Shown one piece after another: positions 6,128 through 15,737 of a stretch of 50,657 nt of DNA. Numbering within the stretch: the stretch's first letter is position 1; the number at the start of each line of letters is the position of its first letter. The stretch lies in the NCBI GenBank assembly GCA_944320885.1, contig CALUJE010000022.1, positions 1 through 50,657 on the forward strand, given 5' to 3'. The translations under genes and the position numbers were made by a program. This DNA comes from an uncultured Phocaeicola sp. (GTDB lineage Bacteria; Bacteroidota; Bacteroidia; Bacteroidales; Bacteroidaceae). A model generated the notes under the pieces. That model made no database searches. It was not told the DNA's origin and was given only the letters and a program-made list of their open reading frames with translations.

Positions 6128-7513
6128 TTACTCATTTGTGCGTCCGCCTCCAAGGGCCTGATACAAATTAATTACAGACTGCAAATATTCATAACGGTCT
6201 TGAACCTGAGTAAGCTGTGCACCGAGCAAAGACTGCTGGGCGGTGATAACATCGAGGTAATTGGCACTGCCTACCTGCATCAAATCCTGTGTATAGCCTA
6301 CTGCCTTGTCGAGGGCTTCGACCTGCTTGTCACGCTGCTGGCTCTTCTCGCCTACTGTCTTGTAAGCAAACAGGGCATTGCTGACTTCTGCTCCGGCATC
6401 GAGAACGGTCTGCTGGAAATTCAGCTTGGCCTGCTCCTGCTGTGCCTTTGAAATCTTGTAGTTGGCAATGACAGAACCACGGTTGAATATAGGTTGTGTA
6501 AGCGAAGCTACTACGTTGCGCAGAATCTCGGCCGGATTGAGTTCGCCCATGTTTCCGTTGGTCCATCCCAGAGAACCGGTGATGGATATCTGCGGATAAA
6601 ATGCCGAACGTGCCTTATTGGTAAGGTAGAAGGCATTGGCCAGACTCATCTCGGCTGCACGCACATCGGGACGGTTGGCAAGCAGCTGCATCGGAACACC
6701 GGCATTGACTTCCTCAGGCATCTGCTGCTCGGCCAGGGTGCCGCGCTCTATCTGGTGAGGAACCTCGCCCAGGAGGGTTGAAAGGGCATTCTCGGTCTCA
6801 CGGATGCTCTGACGGATTTCAGGAATGCTGGCTGCTACGGAATAACAGCTTGCCTCGGTCTGTACGACGGCTGCCTCGTTGGTCATACCGGCCTCTTTCA
6901 GGTCTTTCATCATGGAAAGGGTCTGAGTCCAGTTGGTATAGGTCTGCTCACTGATTTCGAGCTGACGGTCGAGCATGAGCAGGGTGTAATACATATTGGC
7001 AATGGATGCAATAACCTGTGAACGGACTGCCTGCTCGTAGGCCTTGCTCTGCAACAGGGCTGCCTTGGCACCGCGTGAGGTATTGAGCAGCTTACCGAAG
7101 ATATCTATTTCCCAGCTGGCAGAAACGGGTGCCTTGTATGTGCGGTAAGACGGGTCACTGGCCTGCTTGGTGATACCACCCTGCGGAGAGAGGGTAAACG
7201 ACGGCAGGAATGACAGACGGGCGGTCATGAGAGATGCCTGTGCCTGCTCAACCTGCAGCATGGCATTCTGCATATCGACATTGTGGGCAAGTCCGCGCTC
7301 GATAAGAGCCTGGAGCTTGGGGTCACGGAACATTTCACGCCAGGAAATGTTTCCCATGTTGGTGGTGTCGGCTGCCAGCGTATCATTGACCGACAAGGTG
7401 TCGCGGTAAAGACCTTCGACAGTGAGATCGGCCGGGCGCTTGTAGGAGTTATAGATGCCGCAACTGCTAAACAGGGCAGTTGCGCACATCATGAATAATA
7501 TCTGTTTCTTCAT
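6128..7513 (-). CDS. RND efflux outer-membrane lipoprotein channel (OprM/NodT family)
   Basis: The product is 461 residues. It starts with a lipoprotein signal peptide with lipobox FSSC (Cys near residue 19), followed by two OEP/TolC repeats (about 60-250 and 260-455) rich in Gln/Ala helices, including LANRPDVRAAEMSL and the typical GWTNGN segment. It forms the outer-membrane duct of a tripartite RND pump. It is the last gene of the operon, 2 bp after the pump gene, and ends just before a strong terminator. Substrate cannot be told from sequence; multidrug or bile-acid export is usual for the family. Confidence 0.93.
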   Translation of the reverse strand: MKKQILFMMCATALFSSCGIYNSYKRPADLTVEGLYRDTLSVNDTLAADTTNMGNISWREMFRDPKLQALIERGLAHNVDMQNAMLQVEQAQASLMTARLSFLPSFTLSPQGGITKQASDPSYRTYKAPVSASWEIDIFGKLLNTSRGAKAALLQSKAYEQAVRSQVIASIANMYYTLLMLDRQLEISEQTYTNWTQTLSMMKDLKEAGMTNEAAVVQTEASCYSVAASIPEIRQSIRETENALSTLLGEVPHQIERGTLAEQQMPEEVNAGVPMQLLANRPDVRAAEMSLANAFYLTNKARSAFYPQISITGSLGWTNGNMGELNPAEILRNVVASLTQPIFNRGSVIANYKISKAQQEQAKLNFQQTVLDAGAEVSNALFAYKTVGEKSQQRDKQVEALDKAVGYTQDLMQVGSANYLDVITAQQSLLGAQLTQVQDRYEYLQSVINLYQALGGGRTNE

Positions 7514-7515
7514 TT

Positions 7516-10500
7516 TTACTTCTTGTTTGTGTATTGTTCAATATCCGGTTCAACTTCACTGACATCGAGGTCGGTCCATTCAATAGGCTTGAATTTCTCC
7601 TGTAACCATTGGAAGACAACGAACAGAGTAGGAACCACAAAAATCTGACAAATCATACCTATCAACATACCACCGATGGCTGATGCTCCCAACGTACGGT
7701 TTCCGTGTGCTCCTACACCGAAGGCAAACATCAACGGAAGCAAACCGATAATCATGGCCAATGAGGTCATCAGGATAGGACGAAGACGGGCGGATGCACC
7801 CAGAACGGCTGCCCACGAGATACTCATACCCTGCTTACGACGGTCGAGCGCGAACTCTACGATAAGGATGGCGTTCTTTGCCAACAGACCCATCAACATA
7901 ATCAACGCAATCTGCATGTAGATATCGTTTGACATCGTTCCCAGAATCATCTTCAGTGCCGGGATGCTGCCCAAAGCAGAGAATCCGTTGACAAACAGGA
8001 AGCTTCCGAGCAATCCGAACGGAACGGAAAGCAATACGGCCAGCGGAAGGATGTAACTTTCGTACTGGGCACTCAGCAAGAGGTAAACGAATACGAAGCA
8101 GAGCACAAAGATGATACCTGTGGTACTGCCGCTGTTTTCGGCCTCCTCACGCGCCATACCTCCCAGCTCATAGCTGAATCCGGTAGGAAGATTTTCCTTG
8201 GCAACTTCGGCAATGGCCTGCAATGCCTGACCTGAGGTGTAACCTGAAGCAGGAGCAACCATTACTTTCATGGATGTATAAAGGTTGAAACGGCTGATCA
8301 CATCAGGACCGTAAACTTTCTCAATGGAAATGAACTGCTCTACCGGAGCCATCTCGCCACTGCTGTTGCGCACCTTGATGCTCTTCAGTGACTCCATGTT
8401 CTTGGTAGCTTCAGGCTCAGCCTGAATCATTACACGGTACATCTTACCGAAACGGTTGAAGTTTGATGCATAGAGACCTCCGAAGTATCCCTGCATGGTA
8501 GTCAGAATATTGGAAGGACTAATACCTGCCTTTTCACAGGCTGCCGCATCGATGTCAATCATATACTGCGGGAAGTTCGGGTTGAAGGATGTCTTCGCCG
8601 AATTGATTTCCGGACGGGCCTCCAATGCTGCGGTATAGCTGTTGACTACATCGAAGAACTTGTTCAGGTCTCCACCGGTCTTATCCTGCATGTTCAACTC
8701 GATATCGCTGGATGCTGAATATCCCGGAATCATAGGCGGAGTAAAGAACAGTACCTGTGCATCCTTGATAACTTTCTGGGCACGCATGAACAGAGATGCA
8801 TATACTATATTAGAATTCTGCATCATGGAACGTTCTTCCCAGTCTTTCAGCTTGATGATGACTGAACCGTAAGATGAGCCCTGACCTCCGATGAAGCTGA
8901 ATCCGCTGATAACAGTACGAGACTCAACGGCCGGATCGGCTGCAACCAGACTGTCGACCTGTGCAAGCACTTCCTGTGCACGCTCCTTGGAGGTTCCAGG
9001 AGGCAAGGTTACGGCACCCATGATGGTTCCGGTATCTTCGGTAGGCACCATACCGGTCGGGGTAATGTTCATGAAGAATACCAACAGTACGATAGATGCA
9101 CCTACCAGACCGAATGACAGCCATTTTTTATGGATAAAGAACACTACGCGTTTCTTATACTTCTTCAGCAATGTGTCATAAGCGGCATTGAATGAGGTAT
9201 GGAAACGTGAAATGAACGTGGATTTCTTTTCACCGTGATTCTCGTCATGCGGTTTCAGGAAGAGGGCACAAAGGGCCGGTGACAATGTCAACGCGTTGAT
9301 AGCCGAGAATGCAATAGAGATAGCCATGGTAATACCGAACTGACGGTAGAACGTTCCGGCTGTACCTCCCATGAAACTTACCGGGATAAACACGGACATC
9401 ATAACGAGGGTAATAGAAACAAGGGCGCCACCCAACTCGCTCATGGCATCGATAGCCGCTGCCTTGGAAGATTTGTATCCCTGGTCGAGCTTGGCGTGGA
9501 CGCCTTCGACGACGACTATGGCGTCATCGACGACTATGGCGATGGCAAGCACCATAGCTGACAAGGTAAGCAAGTTGACACTGAAGCCGATGAGTTTCAG
9601 CACGAAGAAGGTTGCAATCAACGCAACCGGAATAGCGATGGCAGGAATAAGGGTTGAACGGAAGTCCTGCAAGAAGATGTATACTACGATAAATACCAGG
9701 ATGAAGGCCTCAATAAGGGTCTTGATTACCTCGTGGATAGAAGCAAACAGGAAGTCGTTGGCACTCTGTGCGATATTGATATTCAAACCGGCAGGCAATG
9801 TCTTGGAAGTCTCGGCAAGCACAGCCTCGATATTCTGAATGGTCTCGGTCGCATTGGTTCCGGCCATCTGATAAGCGATACAGGTTACAGCCTTGTGACC
9901 GTTTACGGTATTATCGAATGAATAGGTAAGACGACCCATCTGGATATCGGCAATGTCTTTCAGACGAAGTACCTGACCGTCAGGAAGTGACTTGATTACG
10001 ATATTCTCGAACTCTTCGGGCTGCTGCAAACGTCCCTTGTAACGGATGGTGTACTGGAATGTCTGGTTTCCGCGCTCACCGAACTGACCCGGAGCGGCCT
10101 CGATATTCTGCTCACTCAATACTTGTGAGATGTCACCCGGAATCAATTTATACTGTGCCATGACATCGGGCTTCAACCAGATACGCATAGAGTAGTCGGT
10201 ACCAAGCACGTTGGCATCACCCACACCGTTTACACGCTGGATTTCAGGAATAAGGTTAATCTTGGCATAGTTTTCGATAAACTCTACGCTGTAACGGTCG
10301 CTCTCATCATACAATGAGAAAATCAACAGCATGGAGTTCTGACGTTTCTGAGTGGTTACACCGACTTTGGTTACTTCGGCCGGCAACAATCCCTGTGCCA
10401 TAGACACACGGTTCTGAACGTTTACGGCTGCCATATCGGGATCGGTTCCCTGCTTGAAATAGATAGAAATATCTGCCGAACCGTTGTTGGATGCAGATGA

Positions 10501-10740
10501 AGTCATGTACATCATGTTTTCAACACCGTTGATCTGGTCTTCCAGAGGGGCGATGACTGAATTCAATACGGTGGATGCACTTGCACCGGTATAGGTAGCT
10601 CTTACCGAAACGGTAGGAGGTGCAATGTCCGGATACTGCGTAACTGGCAGGGTTGCCAAACCGATGATACCCAGAATAACCAATAAAATGGAAATTACGG
10701 TAGAAAGTACCGGACGGTTAATAAATTTATCTAGTCTCAT
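7516..10740 (-). CDS. RND multidrug efflux inner-membrane pump (AcrB/MexB, HAE1 family)
   Basis: The product is 1074 residues, the usual size. It begins MRLDKFINRPVLSTVISILL, the canonical HAE1 start with TM1. The proton-relay Asp pair is in VVDDAIVVVE (TM4), and the two large periplasmic loops and the second TM set (from about residue 880) are present. The pump takes drugs, detergents or bile salts from the periplasm/inner leaflet and exports them through the channel using proton influx. It lies between the adaptor and channel genes, spaced 74 bp and 2 bp. No frameshift or missing motif is seen. Confidence 0.96.
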   Translation of the reverse strand: MRLDKFINRPVLSTVISILLVILGIIGLATLPVTQYPDIAPPTVSVRATYTGASASTVLNSVIAPLEDQINGVENMMYMTSSASNNGSADISIYFKQGTDPDMAAVNVQNRVSMAQGLLPAEVTKVGVTTQKRQNSMLLIFSLYDESDRYSVEFIENYAKINLIPEIQRVNGVGDANVLGTDYSMRIWLKPDVMAQYKLIPGDISQVLSEQNIEAAPGQFGERGNQTFQYTIRYKGRLQQPEEFENIVIKSLPDGQVLRLKDIADIQMGRLTYSFDNTVNGHKAVTCIAYQMAGTNATETIQNIEAVLAETSKTLPAGLNINIAQSANDFLFASIHEVIKTLIEAFILVFIVVYIFLQDFRSTLIPAIAIPVALIATFFVLKLIGFSVNLLTLSAMVLAIAIVVDDAIVVVEGVHAKLDQGYKSSKAAAIDAMSELGGALVSITLVMMSVFIPVSFMGGTAGTFYRQFGITMAISIAFSAINALTLSPALCALFLKPHDENHGEKKSTFISRFHTSFNAAYDTLLKKYKKRVVFFIHKKWLSFGLVGASIVLLVFFMNITPTGMVPTEDTGTIMGAVTLPPGTSKERAQEVLAQVDSLVAADPAVESRTVISGFSFIGGQGSSYGSVIIKLKDWEERSMMQNSNIVYASLFMRAQKVIKDAQVLFFTPPMIPGYSASSDIELNMQDKTGGDLNKFFDVVNSYTAALEARPEINSAKTSFNPNFPQYMIDIDAAACEKAGISPSNILTTMQGYFGGLYASNFNRFGKMYRVMIQAEPEATKNMESLKSIKVRNSSGEMAPVEQFISIEKVYGPDVISRFNLYTSMKVMVAPASGYTSGQALQAIAEVAKENLPTGFSYELGGMAREEAENSGSTTGIIFVLCFVFVYLLLSAQYESYILPLAVLLSVPFGLLGSFLFVNGFSALGSIPALKMILGTMSNDIYMQIALIMLMGLLAKNAILIVEFALDRRKQGMSISWAAVLGASARLRPILMTSLAMIIGLLPLMFAFGVGAHGNRTLGASAIGGMLIGMICQIFVVPTLFVVFQWLQEKFKPIEWTDLDVSEVEPDIEQYTNKK

Positions 10741-10814
10741 AGATTTTGATTTAATTTAAATGGGAAGATGCAGCGCTTGCAGCACAACACACACTTCTCT
10801 TGTCAACTCGTTAA

Positions 10815-12017
10815 TTAGTTAAATGCGGTAGAAAGATTTCCTTCTTTCTGGTCTTTCAGTGCCTGCTGAAATTTGGCAGTACGCTGTTCCGGAGTGATGG
10901 GCTTGATCTTCTGACCATCCTTCAGGTTCTGAACACCTTCAACAACAATCTTGTCGCCTGATTTCAAACCGTCTGTTACAATGTAGTTCTTACCATCGTT
11001 AACAGAGAATATCTTGATCTCAGTGTGTTTGATTGTAGTATTGTCGCCCTGAAGAACATAAACGAATTTCTTATCCTGGATTTCCTGAGTGGCTGACTGC
11101 GGAATGACAATCACATTCTCAAGCATATAGGGGAATATGATGTTTCCGGTACCACCACTGCGCAATACATTTCCCTTATTGGAGAAGATGGCACGCATGC
11201 TTACTGAACCGGTGCTCTGCTCGATAACACCGCTTACGGCATCGATCTTACCTTCTTCGTCGTACATGGTTCCGTCGGCCAACTGCAATTTTACCGGCGG
11301 CATCTTTTCAAGCTGCTCTTTCAAGGTACCTTCGGCACGAGTCATGGCAAGCAACTGTTTTTCGGTCATTGAGAAGTAAACATACATGTCACCGATTTCA
11401 GAAACGGTAGTCAACGGCTCTGCGATGGAAGCACTGACCAGACTACCTACACGATACGGGAAAGTACCTACCACTCCGTTTGAAGGACTGGTTACGGTGC
11501 AGAAGCCCAGGTTCTGCTTGGCGGCTACATAATTGGCCTCGGCCTGAGCAAGAGTTGCCTTGGCGGTAGCCAGATTATTCAAGGCTGTCTGATAATCATA
11601 GTCACTGATGACTTTCTTGTCATACAGCATTTTCTTGTTTTGAGCTGTCAGCTCTACAGTCTGCAGATTGGCTTTGGCTGACTCAACATTTGCTTCGGCT
11701 TGTTTGGCGGCAGCGGCATATTGGGTAGGATCAATCTGGAACAAAGCCTGTCCTTTGCGAACAGTTGCACCTTCGTCAACACACAGTTTAACAATGAATC
11801 CTGATACCTGAGGACGAATTTCAATATCCTGCGTTCCTTTTATTGTAGCCGGATACTGAATTGACTGACTACTGGATGTAGAAGTCACTGTCTCGACAGT
11901 AAACTCATCATCACCAAGTTTTGTACCTCCATTACCACTACAAGCATTCAATAAAGATAACGCTCCCAGACAGAGAATGCCTACACTTGAATAAGTGAAA
12001 ATTTGCTTAAACTTCAT
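10815..12017 (-). CDS. RND efflux periplasmic adaptor lipoprotein (AcrA/MexA family)
   Basis: The product is 400 residues from the start at 12017; an ATG five codons upstream (12032) is possible, but the signal peptide starts best at MKFKQIF. The lipobox is LLNAC. The order is: barrel-sandwich hybrid (IEIRPQVSGFI), helical hairpin with Ala/Gln-rich coiled coil (about 95-165), second lipoyl half (GFCTVTSPSNGVVG), beta-barrel and membrane-proximal domains (to about 375). It bridges pump and channel. It is the first gene of the operon. No TetR/MarR/AraC regulator lies next to it, so control must be distant. Confidence 0.94.
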   Translation of the reverse strand: MKFKQIFTYSSVGILCLGALSLLNACSGNGGTKLGDDEFTVETVTSTSSSQSIQYPATIKGTQDIEIRPQVSGFIVKLCVDEGATVRKGQALFQIDPTQYAAAAKQAEANVESAKANLQTVELTAQNKKMLYDKKVISDYDYQTALNNLATAKATLAQAEANYVAAKQNLGFCTVTSPSNGVVGTFPYRVGSLVSASIAEPLTTVSEIGDMYVYFSMTEKQLLAMTRAEGTLKEQLEKMPPVKLQLADGTMYDEEGKIDAVSGVIEQSTGSVSMRAIFSNKGNVLRSGGTGNIIFPYMLENVIVIPQSATQEIQDKKFVYVLQGDNTTIKHTEIKIFSVNDGKNYIVTDGLKSGDKIVVEGVQNLKDGQKIKPITPEQRTAKFQQALKDQKEGNLSTAFN

Positions 12018-12283
12018 ATTCTTTTTACACATTAATAATTATTTTTTCTCTTCTTTTCCGAAAACTCATACAGGCTTCTAAGTTTCCAGCGCTGCAAAAT
12101 TATACATTAGTTCTCTTGATTGTAACTTATACAACTTTTGTTTTATCTAACTTTAACCAATAACAGTCTATACTTTACGAATATTGAGATAATGAAAAAT
12201 TATTTTGCAAAATGTTGGGGAACTGTCCTTTTTATAAAACAGATGGATGTTAAAAACCTTTTTAATATTAACCTAAAAAAGAA
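12018..12283. promoter_or_regulatory. RND operon promoter region
   Basis: The best minus-strand -7 match is TAATTTTG (complement of 12095-12102), about 80 bp upstream of the adaptor start. No convincing -33 element or operator palindrome was seen. The rest of the stretch up to the mrp terminator is AT-rich and appears to hold no gene. Confidence 0.45.
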
Positions 12284-12326
12284 CGCAGTCCAAGTATGAA
12301 TTCATACGCAGACTGCGATCTTTTTT
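12284..12326 (-). terminator. Terminator of the trmB-mrp operon (possibly bidirectional)
   Basis: CGCAGTC (12284-12290) pairs with GACTGCG (12311-12317). The loop contains a nested palindrome, GTATGAATTCATAC (12293-12306). A-run to the left and T-run to the right (12319-12326) flank the stem, so it could stop transcription in both directions. Confidence 0.8.
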
Positions 12327-12344
12327 ATGATGGCATCACTTGTT

Positions 12345-13451
12345 TCATTTATGTGTTTCGACAATCCGGGTAGGCGCTTTCTCACGGTTGCGCTTGTCGG
12401 TCTGACGAACCAGTTCTTCGGCCAGATTCATGAATGCCTGTGAAGAAATGGTATCTTCAAGAACAATCGGTTTTCCGGCATCGCCGCTCTCACAAATACC
12501 CTGCACGATAGGAATCTGTCCGAGCAAAGGCACGTTCATTTCTTCGGCCAGCTTCTTGGCACCCTCTTTTCCGAAGATGTAATAACGGTTTTGCGGAAGC
12601 TCGGCTGGCGTAAACCACGCCATATTTTCAACCAGACCCAGAATAGGAACATCGACCTTGTCGTTCGTAAACATGTTGATTCCCTTACGGGCATCGGCCA
12701 GGGCAACCTGCTGAGGGGTGCTGACTACAACCGCACCGGTAACAGCCAGGGTCTGAACTACCGTAAGATGGATGTCGCTGGTGCCGGGAGGAAGGTCGAT
12801 GAGGAAATAATCGAGTTCACCCCATGCCGCATCGCCAATAAGCTGCTTGAGCGCATTGCTGGCCATACCGCCACGCCACAAAGTGGCTTGCTCAGGATTG
12901 ACAAAGAAACCGATTGAGAGCAGCTTCACTCCGTATTTCTCAATAGGAATAATCATGTCACGTCCGTCAATCATCTCGGCATAGGGACGGGCATCTTCTA
13001 CCTGAAACATCTTTGGCATGGAGGGGCCGAAAATATCGGCATCGAGCAGTCCGACCTTATAGCCCAGACGTGCCAGGGCCACTGCCAGATTGGCTGCTAC
13101 GGTAGACTTACCTACTCCACCCTTTCCGGAAGATACGGCAATGATGTTCTTAACCTGCGGAAGCAGCTTTCCGACTTCGGGACGTGCCTGCTGAACGGTC
13201 TTGACGGAAATGTTTCCTACAATATCTACTTCCTCGCCTACATAGGTAAGGATGGCTGTTTCGGCAGCCTTGATAACCGACTTCATGAACGGGTCGGTAG
13301 GTTTCTCGAATATAAGGGAAAAAGATACCTTGTTGCCTTCGATGCGGATATTGTCTTCCACCATTCCGGCCTCAACAAGATTTTTTCCAGTGCCCGGGTA
13401 ACGAACCGTTGCCAGAGCATCGAGTATCAGTTTCGGATAAATAGTCATCAT
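12345..13451 (-). CDS. mrp: Mrp/ApbC-type iron-sulfur cluster carrier ATPase
   Basis: The product is 368 residues. The N-terminal MIP18/DUF59-like domain (about 1-95) is followed by a ParA/MinD-type P-loop ATPase with the deviant Walker A GKGGVGKST (about 110-118). Mrp proteins carry or insert Fe-S clusters. The CxxC pair found near the end of many family members is not visible: the matching place reads ENMAWFTPAELPQNRYYIFG. I believe this is common in Bacteroidales homologues, but it is worth noting. The gene starts 21 bp after trmB and shares its transcript. Confidence 0.92.
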   Translation of the reverse strand: MMTIYPKLILDALATVRYPGTGKNLVEAGMVEDNIRIEGNKVSFSLIFEKPTDPFMKSVIKAAETAILTYVGEEVDIVGNISVKTVQQARPEVGKLLPQVKNIIAVSSGKGGVGKSTVAANLAVALARLGYKVGLLDADIFGPSMPKMFQVEDARPYAEMIDGRDMIIPIEKYGVKLLSIGFFVNPEQATLWRGGMASNALKQLIGDAAWGELDYFLIDLPPGTSDIHLTVVQTLAVTGAVVVSTPQQVALADARKGINMFTNDKVDVPILGLVENMAWFTPAELPQNRYYIFGKEGAKKLAEEMNVPLLGQIPIVQGICESGDAGKPIVLEDTISSQAFMNLAEELVRQTDKRNREKAPTRIVETHK

Positions 13452-13472
13452 CTTTATAATATCATTATGTTG

Positions 13473-14231
13473 TTATTTACTGGTTTGCAAACCGCTCCGC
13501 TTACTGCGGTTATAGCTGCGGTAGTCATCAAGCTCAATCTCAACATCAGGCTCCTGAAGCACTCCCTCGTGCGGCAAACGGAACTTGATGTATTTGATGG
13601 ACAGACCACGGTCAAGCCACTGCTGCTCATAATAGGTACGGATGGACAGTATATCGTCGGCAAGACCGGAATGATAGAGGTCGTCTGTCATGAAATCGAC
13701 CGGAAGATGATTATGCTCTATCATGTAACGTGTATATGTGAACATGAAATTGCTGTCGGTCTTCAGATGCACGGTTCCGCCATCGACAAGGAACTTGCGG
13801 TAACGCTCCATGAAATAAGTAGATGTAAGACGCTTGGTAGCCTTCTTCATCTGAGGGTCGGAAAAGGTCAGCCATATCTCACTCACCTCACCCGGTGCAA
13901 AGAAGCGTTCGATAATCTCGATGTTGGTACGCAGAAAAGCCACATTGTGCAGGCCTTCGTTCAGCGCATCGGTTGCTCCCGTCCACATGCGGGCACCCTT
14001 GATATCAACGCCTATGAAGTTCTTGTCGGGATACATGCGTCCCAGCCCGACCGTATACTCTCCGCGACCGCATCCCAGCTCAAGCACGATAGGATTGGTA
14101 TTCTTAAAAAAATCACGATTCCAGTTTCCCTTCATTTCGAACGGAACGTTATCAACAACAGAGTATGGATATTCAAACACATGCGGATAGCTCCGCATAT
14201 CAGCAAACTTCTCCAATTTATTCTTACCCAT
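13473..14231 (-). CDS. trmB: tRNA (guanine-N7-)-methyltransferase
   Basis: The product is 252 residues from the ATG at 14231. The longer reading to 14297 is rejected because a promoter -7 element (TACTTTTG, complement of 14257-14264) lies between. The SAM-binding motif [15 protein letters not shown], then [12 protein letters not shown] and the TrmB-specific [18 protein letters not shown] motif identify the enzyme, which methylates G46 of tRNA. It is the first gene of the trmB-mrp pair. Confidence 0.93.
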   Translation of the reverse strand: MGKNKLEKFADMRSYPHVFEYPYSVVDNVPFEMKGNWNRDFFKNTNPIVLELGCGRGEYTVGLGRMYPDKNFIGVDIKGARMWTGATDALNEGLHNVAFLRTNIEIIERFFAPGEVSEIWLTFSDPQMKKATKRLTSTYFMERYRKFLVDGGTVHLKTDSNFMFTYTRYMIEHNHLPVDFMTDDLYHSGLADDILSIRTYYEQQWLDRGLSIKYIKFRLPHEGVLQEPDVEIELDDYRSYNRSKRSGLQTSK

Positions 14232-14256
14232 GTATTCTTCAATTATGTTTATACTG

Positions 14257-14264
14257 CAAAAGTA
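14257..14264 (-). promoter_or_regulatory. trmB-mrp promoter -7 element
   Basis: The minus strand reads TACTTTTG, 26 bp upstream of the trmB start codon. No well-spaced -33 element is visible. Confidence 0.5.
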
Positions 14265-14327
14265 GTAATTTAAACAAGAAGAAAAGAACAAGACCAACCA
14301 AAATGTGAGTAAAGAATTTATAATTAT

Positions 14328-14364
14328 AAAAAAGACAACGGCACATCCCTGTCAGAATGTGCCG
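14328..14364 (-). terminator. Terminator of ilvE
   Basis: CGGCACAT (14339-14346) pairs with ATGTGCCG (14357-14364), followed on the minus strand by a T-rich run (complement of 14328-14333). It lies about 30 bp after the ilvE stop. Confidence 0.75.
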
Positions 14365-14395
14365 CTCAAATTATGTCTTATATTGATAGGTAGAA

Positions 14396-15415
14396 TCAGT
14401 CAATAACAGTTACCCATCCGTGAACATCGGGCTCATCGCCATACTGGATGGCACGCAGCTTATTGTAAAGCTTGGTAGAGATAGGACCCGGTTTTCCGTC
14501 TTTGGAAATAACGTATGATTTCTTGTTTTCCAAATCGTCAATACGCTGGATAGGACTGATAACGGCTGCCGTACCGCAAGCACCGGCCTCTTCGAATGTA
14601 GCCAGTTCTTCTTCGGGTACCGGACGGCGTTCAACCTTCAAGCCCATATCTTCGGCCAACTGCATCAGACTGCGGTTAGTGATAGACGGAAGGATGGATG
14701 AAGACAGCGGAGTGATATATGTATTGTTCTTGATTCCGAAGAAATTAGCTGCGCCGCACTCATCCATGTATTTCTTTTCTTTCGCATCAAGATAGAACTC
14801 ACAAGAGTATCCCAAATCGTGAGCCATCTTGTTGGCACGCAAGCTGGCAGCATAGTTACCACCTACCTTGAAAGTACCTGTTCCCAGAGGAGCAGCACGG
14901 TCGAACTCACGGATAATAACATAAGGATTGGTTGAGAATCCACCTTTGAAGTACGGACCTACCGGTGATACGAATATTACAAAAAGATATTCACTGGCCG
15001 GACGAACTCCTACCTGTGCTCCGGTACCAATCAGCAACGGACGGATATACAATGAAGCACCGCTCTCATATGGAGGAATAAAGCGCTCGTTGAGCTTTAT
15101 CACTTTCTTCACCATTTCGCAGAATAATTCGGTCGGCAGTTCAGGCATCAGGATTCCACGGCATGAGCTTTGCAAACGCTCTGCATTATCCTTCATGCGG
15201 AACACACGAATTTTTCCGTCCTTACAGCGAAAAGCCTTCAGACCTTCAAAAGCTTCCTGACCATAGTGCAGACAGGTTGCTGCCATGTGCACGTTGATAG
15301 TCTCTTCTGAACTAACTTCTATTTCTCCCCATTTTCCGTCGCGATAGTAACAGCGCACGTTATAATCTGTCCGCATATAGCCGAATGACAGATTCGACCA
15401 ATCTATTTCTTTCAT
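14396..15415 (-). CDS. ilvE: Branched-chain amino acid aminotransferase
   Basis: The product is 339 residues, PLP fold type IV. The likely PLP lysine is in GTFKVGGNYAASL, and the phosphate-binding and substrate motifs (EAFEGLKAFR, LYIRPLLIGTG, ECGAANFFGI, EEAGACGTAAV) match the group II branched-chain transaminases. It interconverts Leu/Ile/Val and their 2-oxo acids with glutamate. It stands alone, with its own promoter and terminator. Confidence 0.95.
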   Translation of the reverse strand: MKEIDWSNLSFGYMRTDYNVRCYYRDGKWGEIEVSSEETINVHMAATCLHYGQEAFEGLKAFRCKDGKIRVFRMKDNAERLQSSCRGILMPELPTELFCEMVKKVIKLNERFIPPYESGASLYIRPLLIGTGAQVGVRPASEYLFVIFVSPVGPYFKGGFSTNPYVIIREFDRAAPLGTGTFKVGGNYAASLRANKMAHDLGYSCEFYLDAKEKKYMDECGAANFFGIKNNTYITPLSSSILPSITNRSLMQLAEDMGLKVERRPVPEEELATFEEAGACGTAAVISPIQRIDDLENKKSYVISKDGKPGPISTKLYNKLRAIQYGDEPDVHGWVTVID

Positions 15416-15445
15416 TATATCAAAATTTTAAGTATGTACCTGCAG

Positions 15446-15476
15446 CAAATGTACATGAAAAGATTACATAATGCAA
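15446..15476 (-). promoter_or_regulatory. ilvE promoter
   Basis: On the minus strand the -33 TTG (complement of 15474-15476) and -7 TACATTTG (complement of 15446-15453) are 20 bp apart, a textbook Bacteroides promoter about 30 bp upstream of the start codon. Confidence 0.7.
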
Positions 15477-15493
15477 GAAAACTCTTCAAGATT

Positions 15494-15709
15494 TTAATTT
15501 TCTTTTTCCTGAAAAGACTCAAGCATCTTCTTTATTTCGGTATCGGTTTCGTAAAGTTTGCCTTTACAGAAAGTAATCAGCTCCTGCGCTTCTTTCAAAG
15601 ATGTGCTCAACTGGTCAATATTCAACTCGTTATTTTCAATCTGCGACACTATCTGTTCCAAACGTTTCATCGCATTTTCATAAGTCAAGCTTTTTGTTGC
15701 CATAACCAT
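15494..15709 (-). CDS. xseB: Exodeoxyribonuclease VII small subunit
   Basis: The product is 71 residues (69 if the second Met, at 15703, is used). LTYENAMKRLEQIVSQIENN followed by a Leu/Ser helix (LSTSLKEAQELITFCKGKL) is the standard XseB pattern of two helices. It forms the small subunit of exonuclease VII, which digests single-stranded DNA into oligonucleotides. It follows xseA by 28 bp and is the last gene of the operon. Confidence 0.94.
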   Translation of the reverse strand: MVMATKSLTYENAMKRLEQIVSQIENNELNIDQLSTSLKEAQELITFCKGKLYETDTEIKKMLESFQEKEN

Positions 15710-15737
15710 TATCTGTTTATATGTATGCTATCAATAT

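Noticed and set aside
9371..9838. 155-residue plus-strand frame opposite the RND pump
   Set aside because: Antisense shadow of the AcrB-like pump; composition is Thr/Ser/Met-rich and meaningless.
13467..14273. 268-residue plus-strand frame opposite trmB
   Set aside because: It is the antisense shadow of a clear trmB gene with conserved SAM motifs; no domain is recognisable in it.
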